The notes beneath the pieces are model-generated. The model made no database searches. It worked only from the letters and a program-made list of their open reading frames with translations, and was not told where the DNA came from. From an uncultured Bacilli bacterium (GTDB taxonomy: Bacteria > Bacillota_I > Bacilli_A > RF39 > UBA660), in contig CANQKK010000004.1 of the NCBI GenBank assembly GCA_947624475.1, positions 1 to 19,485 on the forward strand: DNA of 19,485 nucleotides, written 5' to 3'. Position 1 is the first letter of the stretch. Each line of letters opens with the position of its first letter. Below, piece by piece: positions 6,368 to 14,684 of the stretch. A program made the translations under genes and the position numbers.

Positions 6368-9300
6368 TTACTCTCCTATCATCTCGATAATTTTTTCCAA
6401 AAGTTCATTTAAATAATATATAAAATGTTTATCTAACTTTATCGTATCCAAGATTACATGTATCTGCTTATTAGTATAAGAAAACCTAAAATATTTCGAT
6501 ATATCATAAGCCATTAAGAATAATTCTTCTCCATCAATTTTTTCGGAAGTAACCTGCGGTAAAATAATTTCAACAAAATTTTTAGTCTGCTTGCTCTCTT
6601 TAATAAATAACTTTTTAGCTTGCTTCTCAAACCATTCCTCATACATATAAATTACCATTTCTTCAGTAATCTTACCAAATCTATCTTCCAATTCACTTTT
6701 AATTCTACCAATATCAGAATAACAATTAACCCGATTTATCATTTTATGAATTTCAATTTTAATTGCATCATCAGGTACATATTCATTAGATATATGAGTT
6801 TCAACTTCAATAAGTGGTTTATTAGATTCCTCTTTTTCTTCTTCTACCTTAATTCCTTTTAATTTATCTACTTCCTCTTTTAACATTTTCATATATAAAT
6901 CAATTCCAATACTATCAATAAATCCTGACTGCTCACTACCCAAAATATCTCCAGCACCTCTAATTGACAAATCTCTCATTGCTATCTTAAAACCACTACC
7001 AAGTTCAGTAAACTCTTTTATCGTATTAAGTCTCTTAACAGCCAAATCATTAAGTTCTTTTTTATTATTATACATAAGATAAGCATATCCTATTTTATCA
7101 CTTCTACCTATTCTTCCCCTAATCTGATATAACTGCGAAAGACCAAATTTATCAGCATCGATAATAATAAGTGTGTTAACATTTGGAATATCAATTCCCG
7201 TCTCAATAATTGTCGTACAAAGTAAAATATCAAACTCATAATTAACAAAATCACTCATTATATTTTCAAGATCTTGCTTACTCATTCTTCCATGAGCAAA
7301 GCGAATGCGCGCCTCGGGAACTAATTTACTAATCTCATCTAACTTACTTTCAATTTTTTCCACTCTATTATATAAAAGAAATATCTGACCCTTTCTAGAT
7401 AACTCTTTATAAATAGCATCCTTAATAATATTTTTATTCTCGGGCATCACGTAAGTTTGAATAGGTCTTCTCCTCTCAGGTGGCGTTTCAATTAATGCAA
7501 GACCTCGAATACCTGACATCGACATCTGCAAAGTTCTCGGAATTGGTGTAGCGGACAAAGTGAGAACATCAATATTATTCTTATACTGTTTTATCTTTTC
7601 CTTATGGGCGACACCAAATCTCTGTTCTTCATCTATTACAAGTAATCCCAAATCTTTAAACTTAATTTTATCATTTAATATTTTATGCGTTCCAAATAAA
7701 ACATCTATTTTTCCCTCTTCCAATTGTTTTAAGATAATATTTTGTTTCTTAACTGAAGTAAATCTATTCAAAAGAGCCATATTAACTGGAAAATCAGAAA
7801 ATCTTTGAAGAGCAGAATTATACTGCTGATTAGAAAGAATAGTCGTAGGGCATAAATAACATGCTTGCTTACCATCATTAATAGCCTTAAATATTGCTCT
7901 AAAAGCCACCTCGGTCTTTCCATAACCAACATCTCCACATAAAAGCATATCCATAGGTTTATCTCTTTCCATTTCTCTTTTAATAATATCTGCTGATCTA
8001 AGTTGATCAGATGTCTCTTCATATATAAATTTACTTTCAAAAAGTATTTGATTTTCATCGTCAGCAGAAAAAGCATATCCCTTCGTAGCCTCTCTTTGTG
8101 ATGCAACCTTCATCAAATCGCCTGCAATATCATGAAGCCTCTTTCTTACTCTCTCCTTCTTTTTACTCCAAGAATCACTACCTAAGTTATCCAACCTCAC
8201 AAAAGCCCCTTCGTTCGGAGAAAATTTACTTATCCTATCTATCTTCTCCACCGGTAAATAAAGAACATCTCCATCAGCATATATAAGTTTAATATAATCT
8301 TTTTTAATTCCATTTTTCAAAAGTGTACAAATTTCCGAATAAATACCAATACCATGATCAATATGAACAATATAATCCCCTTTTACCAAAGTATCTATAT
8401 TATTAATCTTCGTACCAATTTTAAATTTATTAATATTCTTCCTTTTAACTTCTACTTTTCCAAACAAATCATTAGAAGATATGACAACCCAATTATCATA
8501 GATAAAACCATTTCCAATATTTTTATTTAATATATTAATTTTATTCAAAATAATATTATCCTCATCTGCATAGATGACATCATCAATAATTTCCAAATAA
8601 TTAATAATTCTCTTAACTACTGCCTTATCAGAAATACAAAGTATGACAGTTTTACCCGTATTCAAATAACGATATAAATCTTTTTTAATTTTTTCAAAAT
8701 TCCCTTCATAATTATCAATACCAAAAGAAAGATAATTAAAAGATTTTGCCACTTTCTTATCAATAATATTATCAATTTCCATAATATAAATACTATCTTT
8801 CATATTAATATCATTAATATCAAACATATAATTAGTTCTAATATTATCCCTAACTTCTTCAGCATAACCCATTACCGTCTCTCTAAGAAGAGAATATCCA
8901 TTCATTATTTGATTATAATCATAATAACATAAAATACCATCATTCATATAATCCCAAAGACCCTCTACTTCTTTAGAGTAATTAGGTAAATATTTCTGTT
9001 TTTTACATTTATCATCTACCACTTTTTCTGTTAAAAATTCTGTAAAAGGATAAATAGAAATTTCAGATACTTCTTCTTTTGATAGTTGACTATCTAAATC
9101 AAAATACTTAATACTATCTATTGTATCTCCCCAAAATTCAATTCTAATCGGATTATCATAGTCAATAGGAAATATATCGATAACATAGCCTCTAATAGCC
9201 ATTTCTCCACTATTGGATACAATACTGACATTATTGTATCCAAGTTCATACAAACTATCAATAAATTTATCTCGGTCTATATCCGTATTTTTCTTTAAAC

Positions 9301-9679
9301 TTATAATTTTTCTCTCATATATTTTTTTACTAGGCAAATATCGCAAAATACCCATCAAATTAGTAATTACAATATAATTATCTTCTTCAATTAACCTATT
9401 TAAAGTATTAAGTCTCAAAGCCATAAATTCCGAACTAATAGCAATAGCCTCACTCGCAATAAAATCATCCATCGGAAAAAATAAAACTTTATCAGTATAA
9501 TTAGATATTCTATTGTATATATCATTTGCTTCATATAAAGAATTAGTAACGACTAAAATACCTTTCTTATATTTAAGAAAAGTATCATAAATATACACAG
9601 AATTAAGTTCTCTATTAAGTCCCGTAACTACAAAGTCACCCTTAAGAGAAATATCAAAAAAATTATCAAAAAGTTTCAT
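6368..9679 (-). CDS. mfd: Transcription-repair coupling factor Mfd
   Basis: An 1103-residue superfamily 2 translocase that displaces stalled RNA polymerase at lesions and recruits UvrA. The N-terminal third is a degenerate UvrB-like module. The RNA-polymerase-interacting domain carries KGDYIVHIDHGIGIYSEI (about 435-455). The motor has Walker A GDVGYGKTEVA (about 583-593), the DEEQRFGV box (about 681-688), LSATPIPRTL, and motif VI QIRGRIGRS (about 850-858). The C-terminal D7 region closes the protein. It is slightly shorter than B. subtilis Mfd (1177). AGAGGTGA precedes the ATG at 9679. The gene follows pth after a hairpin, and precedes spoVT as in B. subtilis; the intervening fin/yabK gene of Bacillus is missing between pth and mfd. 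Confidence 0.98.
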   Translation of the reverse strand: MKLFDNFFDISLKGDFVVTGLNRELNSVYIYDTFLKYKKGILVVTNSLYEANDIYNRISNYTDKVLFFPMDDFIASEAIAISSEFMALRLNTLNRLIEEDNYIVITNLMGILRYLPSKKIYERKIISLKKNTDIDRDKFIDSLYELGYNNVSIVSNSGEMAIRGYVIDIFPIDYDNPIRIEFWGDTIDSIKYFDLDSQLSKEEVSEISIYPFTEFLTEKVVDDKCKKQKYLPNYSKEVEGLWDYMNDGILCYYDYNQIMNGYSLLRETVMGYAEEVRDNIRTNYMFDINDINMKDSIYIMEIDNIIDKKVAKSFNYLSFGIDNYEGNFEKIKKDLYRYLNTGKTVILCISDKAVVKRIINYLEIIDDVIYADEDNIILNKINILNKNIGNGFIYDNWVVISSNDLFGKVEVKRKNINKFKIGTKINNIDTLVKGDYIVHIDHGIGIYSEICTLLKNGIKKDYIKLIYADGDVLYLPVEKIDRISKFSPNEGAFVRLDNLGSDSWSKKKERVRKRLHDIAGDLMKVASQREATKGYAFSADDENQILFESKFIYEETSDQLRSADIIKREMERDKPMDMLLCGDVGYGKTEVAFRAIFKAINDGKQACYLCPTTILSNQQYNSALQRFSDFPVNMALLNRFTSVKKQNIILKQLEEGKIDVLFGTHKILNDKIKFKDLGLLVIDEEQRFGVAHKEKIKQYKNNIDVLTLSATPIPRTLQMSMSGIRGLALIETPPERRRPIQTYVMPENKNIIKDAIYKELSRKGQIFLLYNRVEKIESKLDEISKLVPEARIRFAHGRMSKQDLENIMSDFVNYEFDILLCTTIIETGIDIPNVNTLIIIDADKFGLSQLYQIRGRIGRSDKIGYAYLMYNNKKELNDLAVKRLNTIKEFTELGSGFKIAMRDLSIRGAGDILGSEQSGFIDSIGIDLYMKMLKEEVDKLKGIKVEEEKEESNKPLIEVETHISNEYVPDDAIKIEIHKMINRVNCYSDIGRIKSELEDRFGKITEEMVIYMYEEWFEKQAKKLFIKESKQTKNFVEIILPQVTSEKIDGEELFLMAYDISKYFRFSYTNKQIHVILDTIKLDKHFIYYLNELLEKIIEMIGE

Positions 9680-9697
9680 TATATATCACCTCTAGCA

Positions 9698-9723
9698 CAA
9701 AAAGATACAACTTAGTGTATCTT
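9698..9723 (-). terminator. Hairpin between pth and mfd (weak terminator or processing site)
   Basis: On the minus strand AAGAUACA (9716-9723) pairs with UGUAUCUU (9702-9709) over a 6-base loop, followed by UUU (9699-9701). The stem starts within the pth UAA stop. The U-tract is short, so partial attenuation or RNA processing is as likely as full termination. Confidence 0.5.
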
Positions 9724-10291
9724 AATTATTTAAACTATTGTAAATTTGTTTTAGAGAGAGAACATCTAAATTAATAAAATCCTCAACCAAATTATATAAC
9801 TTTTCATAAGATTTTTCAAGTATTTTCCTCTCTTCCTGTGTAAATCTTCCTAAAACATAATCTTTAGTATCAATAACCTTATTATTAGATATCCCAATTT
9901 TAAGTCTAGTATACTCTTTTGTTCCAATTTTTAGCGTGATATCTTTAATACCATTATGTCCTCCACTCGAACTATCAAATAAAATTCTAATTTTACCAAC
10001 TTCCATGTCCAAATCATCTTGAATAATTAAAATATCAGTACTAGAAATATTATAAAAATTAATATATCTAAGTACAACATCTCCTGATAGGTTCATAAAA
10101 GATAAAGGTTTTACAAAAATAACTTTTTCAAAGTTAATAAAACAAGTAGCCTCCATCGCATTAAATTTACTATTTTTAATAAAGTTCAAATTATATTTAT
10201 CTTTAAATCTATCGATAACATCAAATCCTATATTATGCCTTGTTTTCTCATAATTTTTGCCCGGATTACCTAATCCCACTACCAATTTCAT
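9722..10291 (-). CDS. pth: Peptidyl-tRNA hydrolase
   Basis: A 189-residue enzyme that releases tRNA from prematurely dropped peptidyl-tRNA, of standard Pth length. Motifs: VVGLGNPGKNYEKTRHNIGF (residues 4-23; Asn9 and catalytic His19), FMNLSG (65-70; Asn67) and IIQDDLDMEVGK (89-100; catalytic Asp near 92). The GGHNGIKDI segment that contacts the tRNA acceptor is also present. It corresponds to spoVC of B. subtilis and likewise precedes mfd. Only 2 bases separate it from rsmI, so it is co-transcribed with the upstream run. A GGAGAG ribosome site lies inside the end of rsmI. Confidence 0.97.
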   Translation of the reverse strand: MKLVVGLGNPGKNYEKTRHNIGFDVIDRFKDKYNLNFIKNSKFNAMEATCFINFEKVIFVKPLSFMNLSGDVVLRYINFYNISSTDILIIQDDLDMEVGKIRILFDSSSGGHNGIKDITLKIGTKEYTRLKIGISNNKVIDTKDYVLGRFTQEERKILEKSYEKLYNLVEDFINLDVLSLKQIYNSLNN

Positions 10292-10293
10292 AC

Positions 10294-11109
10294 TTAACTC
10301 TCCTTATGATATTCTCTATATACTTCATTTTTCGGAATTTTTCTATCCTTAGCCACTTTCTTTCCCGAAGTAATATACAAGTTGACTGCTTCTTTTATTG
10401 TTAAATTTTTATCATAATCATCACTCATACTACCCTCAACTACTATAACAAACTCTCCCTTTTCGGGGATTTCTTTTAATATATCACCAAGTTTACCACG
10501 ATAAATCGTTTCAAATTTCTTTGTTATTTCCCTAGATATACTAACATTTCTATTACCAAATACTTCAAACATCAAATTAAGTGTACTAATTATTCTGTGT
10601 GGTGCCTCATAAAAAATCATTGTCTTATCTTCCGAAGATAATAGTTCAAGTTCCTCTCTTCGTTTATTTTCTTTACTATTTAAAAAACCATAAAAAATAA
10701 ATGGTTGCGGACTAATACCCGAAGTAATAAGAGCAGGAACAAATGCCGTAGCACCAGGTAAAGCAACGACATTATAATTATTTTCCGTAACATACTTAAC
10801 AGTCTTAAATCCAGGATCACTAATAATTGGAGTTCCTCTATCAGTAACAAGGGCAACATTCATCCCATCTTTCAAATATCGAAGAACTTTTTTCTTAACC
10901 ACTTCTTCATTATGATCATGAAGAGCAATAAGTTTCTTTTTTATTTCAAAATATTCGAGCAAATTAGCAGTTACCCTCGTATCCTCAGAAAAAACAACAC
11001 CCACTTCTTTTAATACTTCAAGTGATCTATAAGTAATATCTCCCATATTTCCAATAGGTGTCGAGATAAGATATAATGTTGAACTACCATCATAACTTTT
11101 CTGCTTCAT
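10294..11109 (-). CDS. rsmI: 16S rRNA (cytidine1402-2'-O)-methyltransferase
   Basis: A 271-residue SAM-dependent methyltransferase of the tetrapyrrole-methylase fold that 2'-O-methylates C1402 in the decoding centre. Family motifs: LYLISTPIGNMGDITYR, SEDTRVT, VTDRGTPIISDPG, PGATAFVPALITSG and a FYGFL segment. The C-terminal region carries a small helix-turn-helix-like tail. The start is ambiguous: GTG (11118), ATG (11115) and ATG (11109) are all in frame. GGAG lies 10 bases before the last and 4 before the middle one, so 11109 is chosen. The start region is interlocked with the trmN6 stop (TGA at 11115-11117), implying translational coupling. Same neighbour pair as yabB-yabC in B. subtilis, where yazA intervenes; yazA is missing here. 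Confidence 0.94.
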   Translation of the reverse strand: MKQKSYDGSSTLYLISTPIGNMGDITYRSLEVLKEVGVVFSEDTRVTANLLEYFEIKKKLIALHDHNEEVVKKKVLRYLKDGMNVALVTDRGTPIISDPGFKTVKYVTENNYNVVALPGATAFVPALITSGISPQPFIFYGFLNSKENKRREELELLSSEDKTMIFYEAPHRIISTLNLMFEVFGNRNVSISREITKKFETIYRGKLGDILKEIPEKGEFVIVVEGSMSDDYDKNLTIKEAVNLYITSGKKVAKDRKIPKNEVYREYHKES

Positions 11110-11114
11110 TATCA

Positions 11115-11837
11115 TCACTCTCCAAACATACCTTGAATTTCTTTAGTATATTTACCATCATTTTCATAGACAAATAACGGTTGTAATATACTAAGACCCT
11201 CTTTCCCATTTTTTATTCCCTCAATTAGCACAAGATCACACTCTTTGCCCTTTTTAGGATAAATAAATTGAACTCTTTTCGGCTCAATATTATATCTTTT
11301 CATCATAATAATTATCTCTATAAATCTCTCATGACGATGAACTATAGCAAATCTACCATTATTTTTAAGAATTTTTCTGCTAACTATCACAATATCTTCT
11401 AAAGTAAGAGTCTTTTCATGTCTTGCTAAAGACTTAATTCTATCATCATTTTCATATTTCAAATTATTCGTCTTAAAATAAGGTGGATTACAAGTAACAA
11501 TATCAAAAGTATCCGATTCAAAAAGATCCCCTAAATTCTTAGCATCATTACAAATAAGATTAATCTGATTATCCATCTTATTTTCAATAATAGATTTCAT
11601 ACCTAGAGAAAAAATCTCTTTCTGCAACTCTATACCATATATCTTAGCTTTAGTTCTAAAAGATAATAACATCGGAATTGGCGCATTTCCAGTAGCAATA
11701 TCCATTATCATTTTATCTCGAAGATTAATCTTAACAAAATTTGCCAGTAAAACCGAATCTAAAGACATTTTAAAATATCTTGTATCCTGATAAATATATT
11801 TATCCTTAAAATTAAGAAGCGTATTTTTAACTATCAT
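11115..11837 (-). CDS. trmN6: TrmN6-like tRNA1(Val) adenine-37 N6-methyltransferase
   Basis: A 240-residue Rossmann-fold methyltransferase. Motif I is MDIATGNAPIPMLL, and the N6-adenine catalytic motif NPPY appears in VTCNPPYF. The family (YabB/YfiC) methylates N6 of A37 in tRNA1(Val) in E. coli. The precise substrate in Firmicutes is less certain, so the function is inferred from the family. An upstream UUG at 11852 would extend it by five residues, but no ribosome site supports either start strongly. The ATG at 11837 is inside the last codons of ricT (11-bp overlap), implying coupled translation. It occupies the yabB position after ricT; the B. subtilis yabA gene that normally intervenes is absent. 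Confidence 0.87.
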   Translation of the reverse strand: MIVKNTLLNFKDKYIYQDTRYFKMSLDSVLLANFVKINLRDKMIMDIATGNAPIPMLLSFRTKAKIYGIELQKEIFSLGMKSIIENKMDNQINLICNDAKNLGDLFESDTFDIVTCNPPYFKTNNLKYENDDRIKSLARHEKTLTLEDIVIVSRKILKNNGRFAIVHRHERFIEIIIMMKRYNIEPKRVQFIYPKKGKECDLVLIEGIKNGKEGLSILQPLFVYENDGKYTKEIQGMFGE

Positions 11838-12609
11838 TTTTATCAACTTCAATTATATCATTATCAACAAGAACTTTATATTTCCTTAAAAGTGGCGAAG
11901 AAGAAATTACTTTTCCCTCTCTTCCATCAATAGCAACTTTCTTGCCGACATCTGGAATACCTTTTTTAAAATCAGTATATTGATTATTTTCATAATTCAA
12001 ACAACACAAAAGTCTTCCACATACTCCATTAATCTTTGTTGGATTAAGAGCAAGGCCTTGATTTTTTGCCATATTTATCGATACAGCATCAAAAGTAGTA
12101 AGAAAAGTACTACAACACAAAAATCTACCACAAGGGCCTATTCCTCCTACTTCTTTTGCTTTATCCCTAATACCAATTTGTCTAAGTTCAATTCTCGTAC
12201 GAAGTTTAGCACCAAGATCTCTAGCCAATTGTCGAAAGTCTACTCTCTCATCAGATAAAAATCTAAATACCAATTGATTTCGGTCAAAACTATAAGTAGC
12301 ATCTAAAATATTCATATTAAGTTCATTCTTTACTGCCAGCTTTCTTGCACTATCTAAGGCTTTTTCTGCGTCACTTATATTTTTCATATACTGCGTATAA
12401 TCCTTTTTAGTAGCAATTCTAATAACATCTCCTAGTTTAGAAACATTTTTATTATCTAAATTATTATCTAAAACTTCAACCACTTTAGCAAATTGAAGCC
12501 CTTTATCGGTATTCACAATTATTGTTAAGTTCTTTTTTAATTGCAATTCATTAGCATCAAAATAAAATACTTTACCATTTTCATTAATTTTAGCACCCAC
12601 TACATTCAT
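11827..12609 (-). CDS. ricT: RicT (YaaT), PSP1-domain subunit of the Fe-S Ric/Y-complex
   Basis: A 260-residue PSP1-domain protein. The signature cysteines are present as GPCGRFLCC (Cys160, 165, 166) and GVCGRLLCC (Cys197, 202, 203). These hold iron-sulfur clusters in the complex with RicA (YmcA) and RicF (YlbF). In B. subtilis that complex promotes RNase Y-dependent mRNA maturation and influences Spo0A activation, competence and biofilm formation. The start overlaps the holB stop as ATGA (12606-12609), with GGTGA upstream, indicating coupling. The position after holB is the same as in B. subtilis. RicA and RicF are not in this window. Confidence 0.95.
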   Translation of the reverse strand: MNVVGAKINENGKVFYFDANELQLKKNLTIIVNTDKGLQFAKVVEVLDNNLDNKNVSKLGDVIRIATKKDYTQYMKNISDAEKALDSARKLAVKNELNMNILDATYSFDRNQLVFRFLSDERVDFRQLARDLGAKLRTRIELRQIGIRDKAKEVGGIGPCGRFLCCSTFLTTFDAVSINMAKNQGLALNPTKINGVCGRLLCCLNYENNQYTDFKKGIPDVGKKVAIDGREGKVISSSPLLRKYKVLVDNDIIEVDKNDS

Positions 12610-13541
12610 TTTATATCACCACACATATCTATAATTAATTTATCAACAAGTAAGTTGATATTTAAATTTTGTCTTACATTAGTTCTACATTTATCTAGAC
12701 ATTCTAATTTTCTTGAAAGAGACAATATATCATTTTTAGAAGCAACCATCTTAACATCTGAGAGCTTGTCCTTATAAAAGTCAACATTCAAATCAGATTT
12801 ATCTTTTATAACATCATAATAAAAATATATCATCAAATCAAGTGCCATAATAATGTCATCACGACTAACAAAATTACTATACCACAATTTTTTTGTATAT
12901 ATTAAAGTATCAATCTTCATCTCCTCAAATTGTAAAATAAAATATATTACTTTATCTACAAATTTTCTCTGCTCTTCGTAAGAAATATCTTTATATTTAG
13001 TATATTTAATCAAATTAAAAAAATTATCTGTAGAACTATCCGTAAAATCACTTTTATTAAGTTTTATAATTTGACACCTCGATACTATTGTAGGAAGAAT
13101 CAAATTAATATTATTTACAATTAAAATAGCAATAATATTATCAATAGGCTCCTCTAAAAATTTAAGAATTGAATTAGATGTTTGTACATTCATCTTTTCA
13201 GCAGATTTAATAACATATATTTTTCTTTTACCTTCAATAGATTTTTTACTAAATTCATTCTGAAGCGCCAAAAGTTGTTCTTTCTTTATCCAGATACCAT
13301 CCGATTCAATTATCTTTACATCGAGATAATTACCATCATCTATTCGCTTGCAAATATTTTCACTATTTAAATAATTATCATCATGACAAATAATTTCTTT
13401 GACAAATGACATAACAATATCAAAAGCACTCGTGTTATTATTCGCATCTATAAGATAAGCATGAGAAATTTTATCATTAAAAATAGCATTAGACATAACA
13501 TTGTAAAATATAGATTGCTCATTTTTATACTTATCTAACAT
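12606..13541 (-). CDS. holB: DNA polymerase III delta-prime subunit
   Basis: A 311-residue clamp-loader subunit. The AAA+ fold is seen in FNDKISHAYLIDA, KIYVIKSAEKMNVQTSNSILKFLEEP (typical delta-prime sensor/Walker B region, residues about 106-131) and VSRCQII with the SRC motif (about 154-156). The P-loop is replaced by DANNNTSAF, as expected because delta-prime does not hydrolyse ATP. The cysteine-rich zinc module, usually four cysteines ending in GNHPD-like sequence, is reduced to IICH...ENICKRIDDGNYLDV with two cysteines, so zinc binding is probably lost. The start has GGGTGG upstream. It lies 12 bases after bofA; the tmk, yaaQ and yaaR genes that separate these in B. subtilis are absent. 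Confidence 0.93.
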   Translation of the reverse strand: MLDKYKNEQSIFYNVMSNAIFNDKISHAYLIDANNNTSAFDIVMSFVKEIICHDDNYLNSENICKRIDDGNYLDVKIIESDGIWIKKEQLLALQNEFSKKSIEGKRKIYVIKSAEKMNVQTSNSILKFLEEPIDNIIAILIVNNINLILPTIVSRCQIIKLNKSDFTDSSTDNFFNLIKYTKYKDISYEEQRKFVDKVIYFILQFEEMKIDTLIYTKKLWYSNFVSRDDIIMALDLMIYFYYDVIKDKSDLNVDFYKDKLSDVKMVASKNDILSLSRKLECLDKCRTNVRQNLNINLLVDKLIIDMCGDIK

Positions 13542-13553
13542 TATACCACCCCA

Positions 13554-13742
13554 TCAAAAGATAAATAGTGAAAACAAAGAAAGACCAATTAACGCAGGCA
13601 TTCCCAAAATAGTAACCAAAAATATCGTAAAAATATTAATTGGAATATTAAGATCAAGTGAAAACAAAATAGTATTATAAGCATAAATAAATAAAAAACC
13701 AAGTATTATTTTTTTTACAACAAACATTACTTTATTTAACAT
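13554..13742 (-). CDS. bofA: BofA-family pro-sigma-K processing inhibitor
   Basis: A 62-residue membrane protein with two hydrophobic segments (about 7-26 and 35-61). The conserved BofA pattern is visible: IPINIFTIFLVTILGMPALIGL, comparable to the family's IPxN...LGxPGL core. In B. subtilis BofA holds the SpoIVFB protease inactive with SpoIVFA in the outer forespore membrane until engulfment checkpoints are met. A longer frame opens at 13769, but GGGTGA lies just before the ATG at 13742, which begins MLNKVMF. The location after recR matches B. subtilis (recR-yaaL-bofA) with yaaL missing. Short membrane proteins diverge fast, so the name leans on both sequence and synteny. Confidence 0.82.
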   Translation of the reverse strand: MLNKVMFVVKKIILGFLFIYAYNTILFSLDLNIPINIFTIFLVTILGMPALIGLSLFSLFIF

Positions 13743-13777
13743 AAAATCACCCGCTAAAGTATATGTCAAATAAAATA

Positions 13778-14371
13778 TTATATGTCTTTCCTTCCTTCCA
13801 AAGCAAACTCTAAAGTCATAGAATCAATATATTCAATATCAGTTCCCATAGGAATACCAGTAGCAATTCGTGTAACCTTAACACCAGTCTTTTCAAAAAA
13901 TTTCTTTATATACTGCATAGTAGTTTCTCCCTCAATAGAAGGTTTCAAAGCCAAAATCAACTCTTCAATATTTTCTTTTTCTATCCTATTAAGTAACGAA
14001 TTAATATTAATATCATCAGGTCCTATTCCCTCTAAAGGAGAAATTAGTCCACCCAAGACATGATATTTACAATTATAAACATTTATTTTTTCAAACAGAG
14101 AAATATCTTTTGCTTTTTCCACAACAAAGACAATTTTTCCATCGCGACTTTTATCGGAGCAAATATTACAAACATCATTATCCGTTATATTTCCACACAC
14201 ATGACAATGTGAAAGTTTATCCCTAACATCTACAATTGCATCTGCAAAAGAAGTAAGTTTTTCCTCATTAAAGTTAATAAGTGCAAAAGCAAGTCTTTCC
14301 GCCGTTTTCTCACCTATCCCAGGTAAGTCTTTAAAAGAATCAATAATCTTATTTAAACACTTCGGATACAT
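13778..14371 (-). CDS. recR: Recombination mediator RecR
   Basis: A 197-residue protein of standard RecR length. Order of parts: helix-hairpin-helix (DLPGIGEKTAERLAF, residues 15-29), C4 zinc finger (Cys56, 59, 68, 71), Toprim domain (from about 79: IVFVVEKAKDI, YHVLGGLISPLEGIGPDDI, EELILALKPSIEGETT) and a C-terminal Walker-B-like RIATGIPMGTDIEYIDSMTL. It forms a ring that, with RecO, loads RecA on gapped DNA. The ATG follows the ebfC stop by one base, so translation is likely coupled. The dnaX-ebfC-recR order is conserved across Firmicutes. Confidence 0.98.
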   Translation of the reverse strand: MYPKCLNKIIDSFKDLPGIGEKTAERLAFALINFNEEKLTSFADAIVDVRDKLSHCHVCGNITDNDVCNICSDKSRDGKIVFVVEKAKDISLFEKINVYNCKYHVLGGLISPLEGIGPDDININSLLNRIEKENIEELILALKPSIEGETTMQYIKKFFEKTGVKVTRIATGIPMGTDIEYIDSMTLEFALEGRKDI

Positions 14372-14372
14372 C

Positions 14373-14669
14373 TTACATCATACCATTTAGAAATTGACTA
14401 TATTTTCCCATTTTTTGCTGTTTATCTGCTTCCATCTTACCAATAGCAGCATTTACCGCAAGAAGAATCATATCTTCGAGCATTTCTAAATCATCTAAAG
14501 AAACATCATTTTCACTAATCTTAACTGATTCTAACTTATTCTTACCACTCATCACAACAGTCACAAATTGTGATTTTCCTTCATATGTTTTACTTTCCAA
14601 TTCACTTTGCGTTTTTTCAATATCTTTCTGTATTTTTTTTGCTTGCATCATTAAATTTTGCATATTCAT
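14373..14669 (-). CDS. ebfC: YbaB/EbfC-family nucleoid-associated protein
   Basis: A 98-residue protein starting MNMQNLMMQAKKIQKDIEK. It has the two-helix plus sheet pattern of YbaB/EbfC, including the conserved VVMSGKNKLESVKI strand region and a Met-rich C-terminus (KMGKYSQFLNGMM). Family members are dimeric tweezers-like DNA-binding proteins and are almost always between dnaX and recR. The reported frame begins three codons earlier with a UUG, but AGGAGA is 9 bases before the ATG at 14669. It sits 15 bases after dnaX and one base before recR. Confidence 0.94.
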   Translation of the reverse strand: MNMQNLMMQAKKIQKDIEKTQSELESKTYEGKSQFVTVVMSGKNKLESVKISENDVSLDDLEMLEDMILLAVNAAIGKMEADKQQKMGKYSQFLNGMM

Positions 14670-14684
14670 TTCTATCAATCTCCT

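Noticed and set aside
6620..6862. Plus-strand open frames inside mfd, dnaX, gyrA and others
   Set aside because: They are low-complexity antisense shadows of conserved genes, with no ribosome sites or family resemblance.
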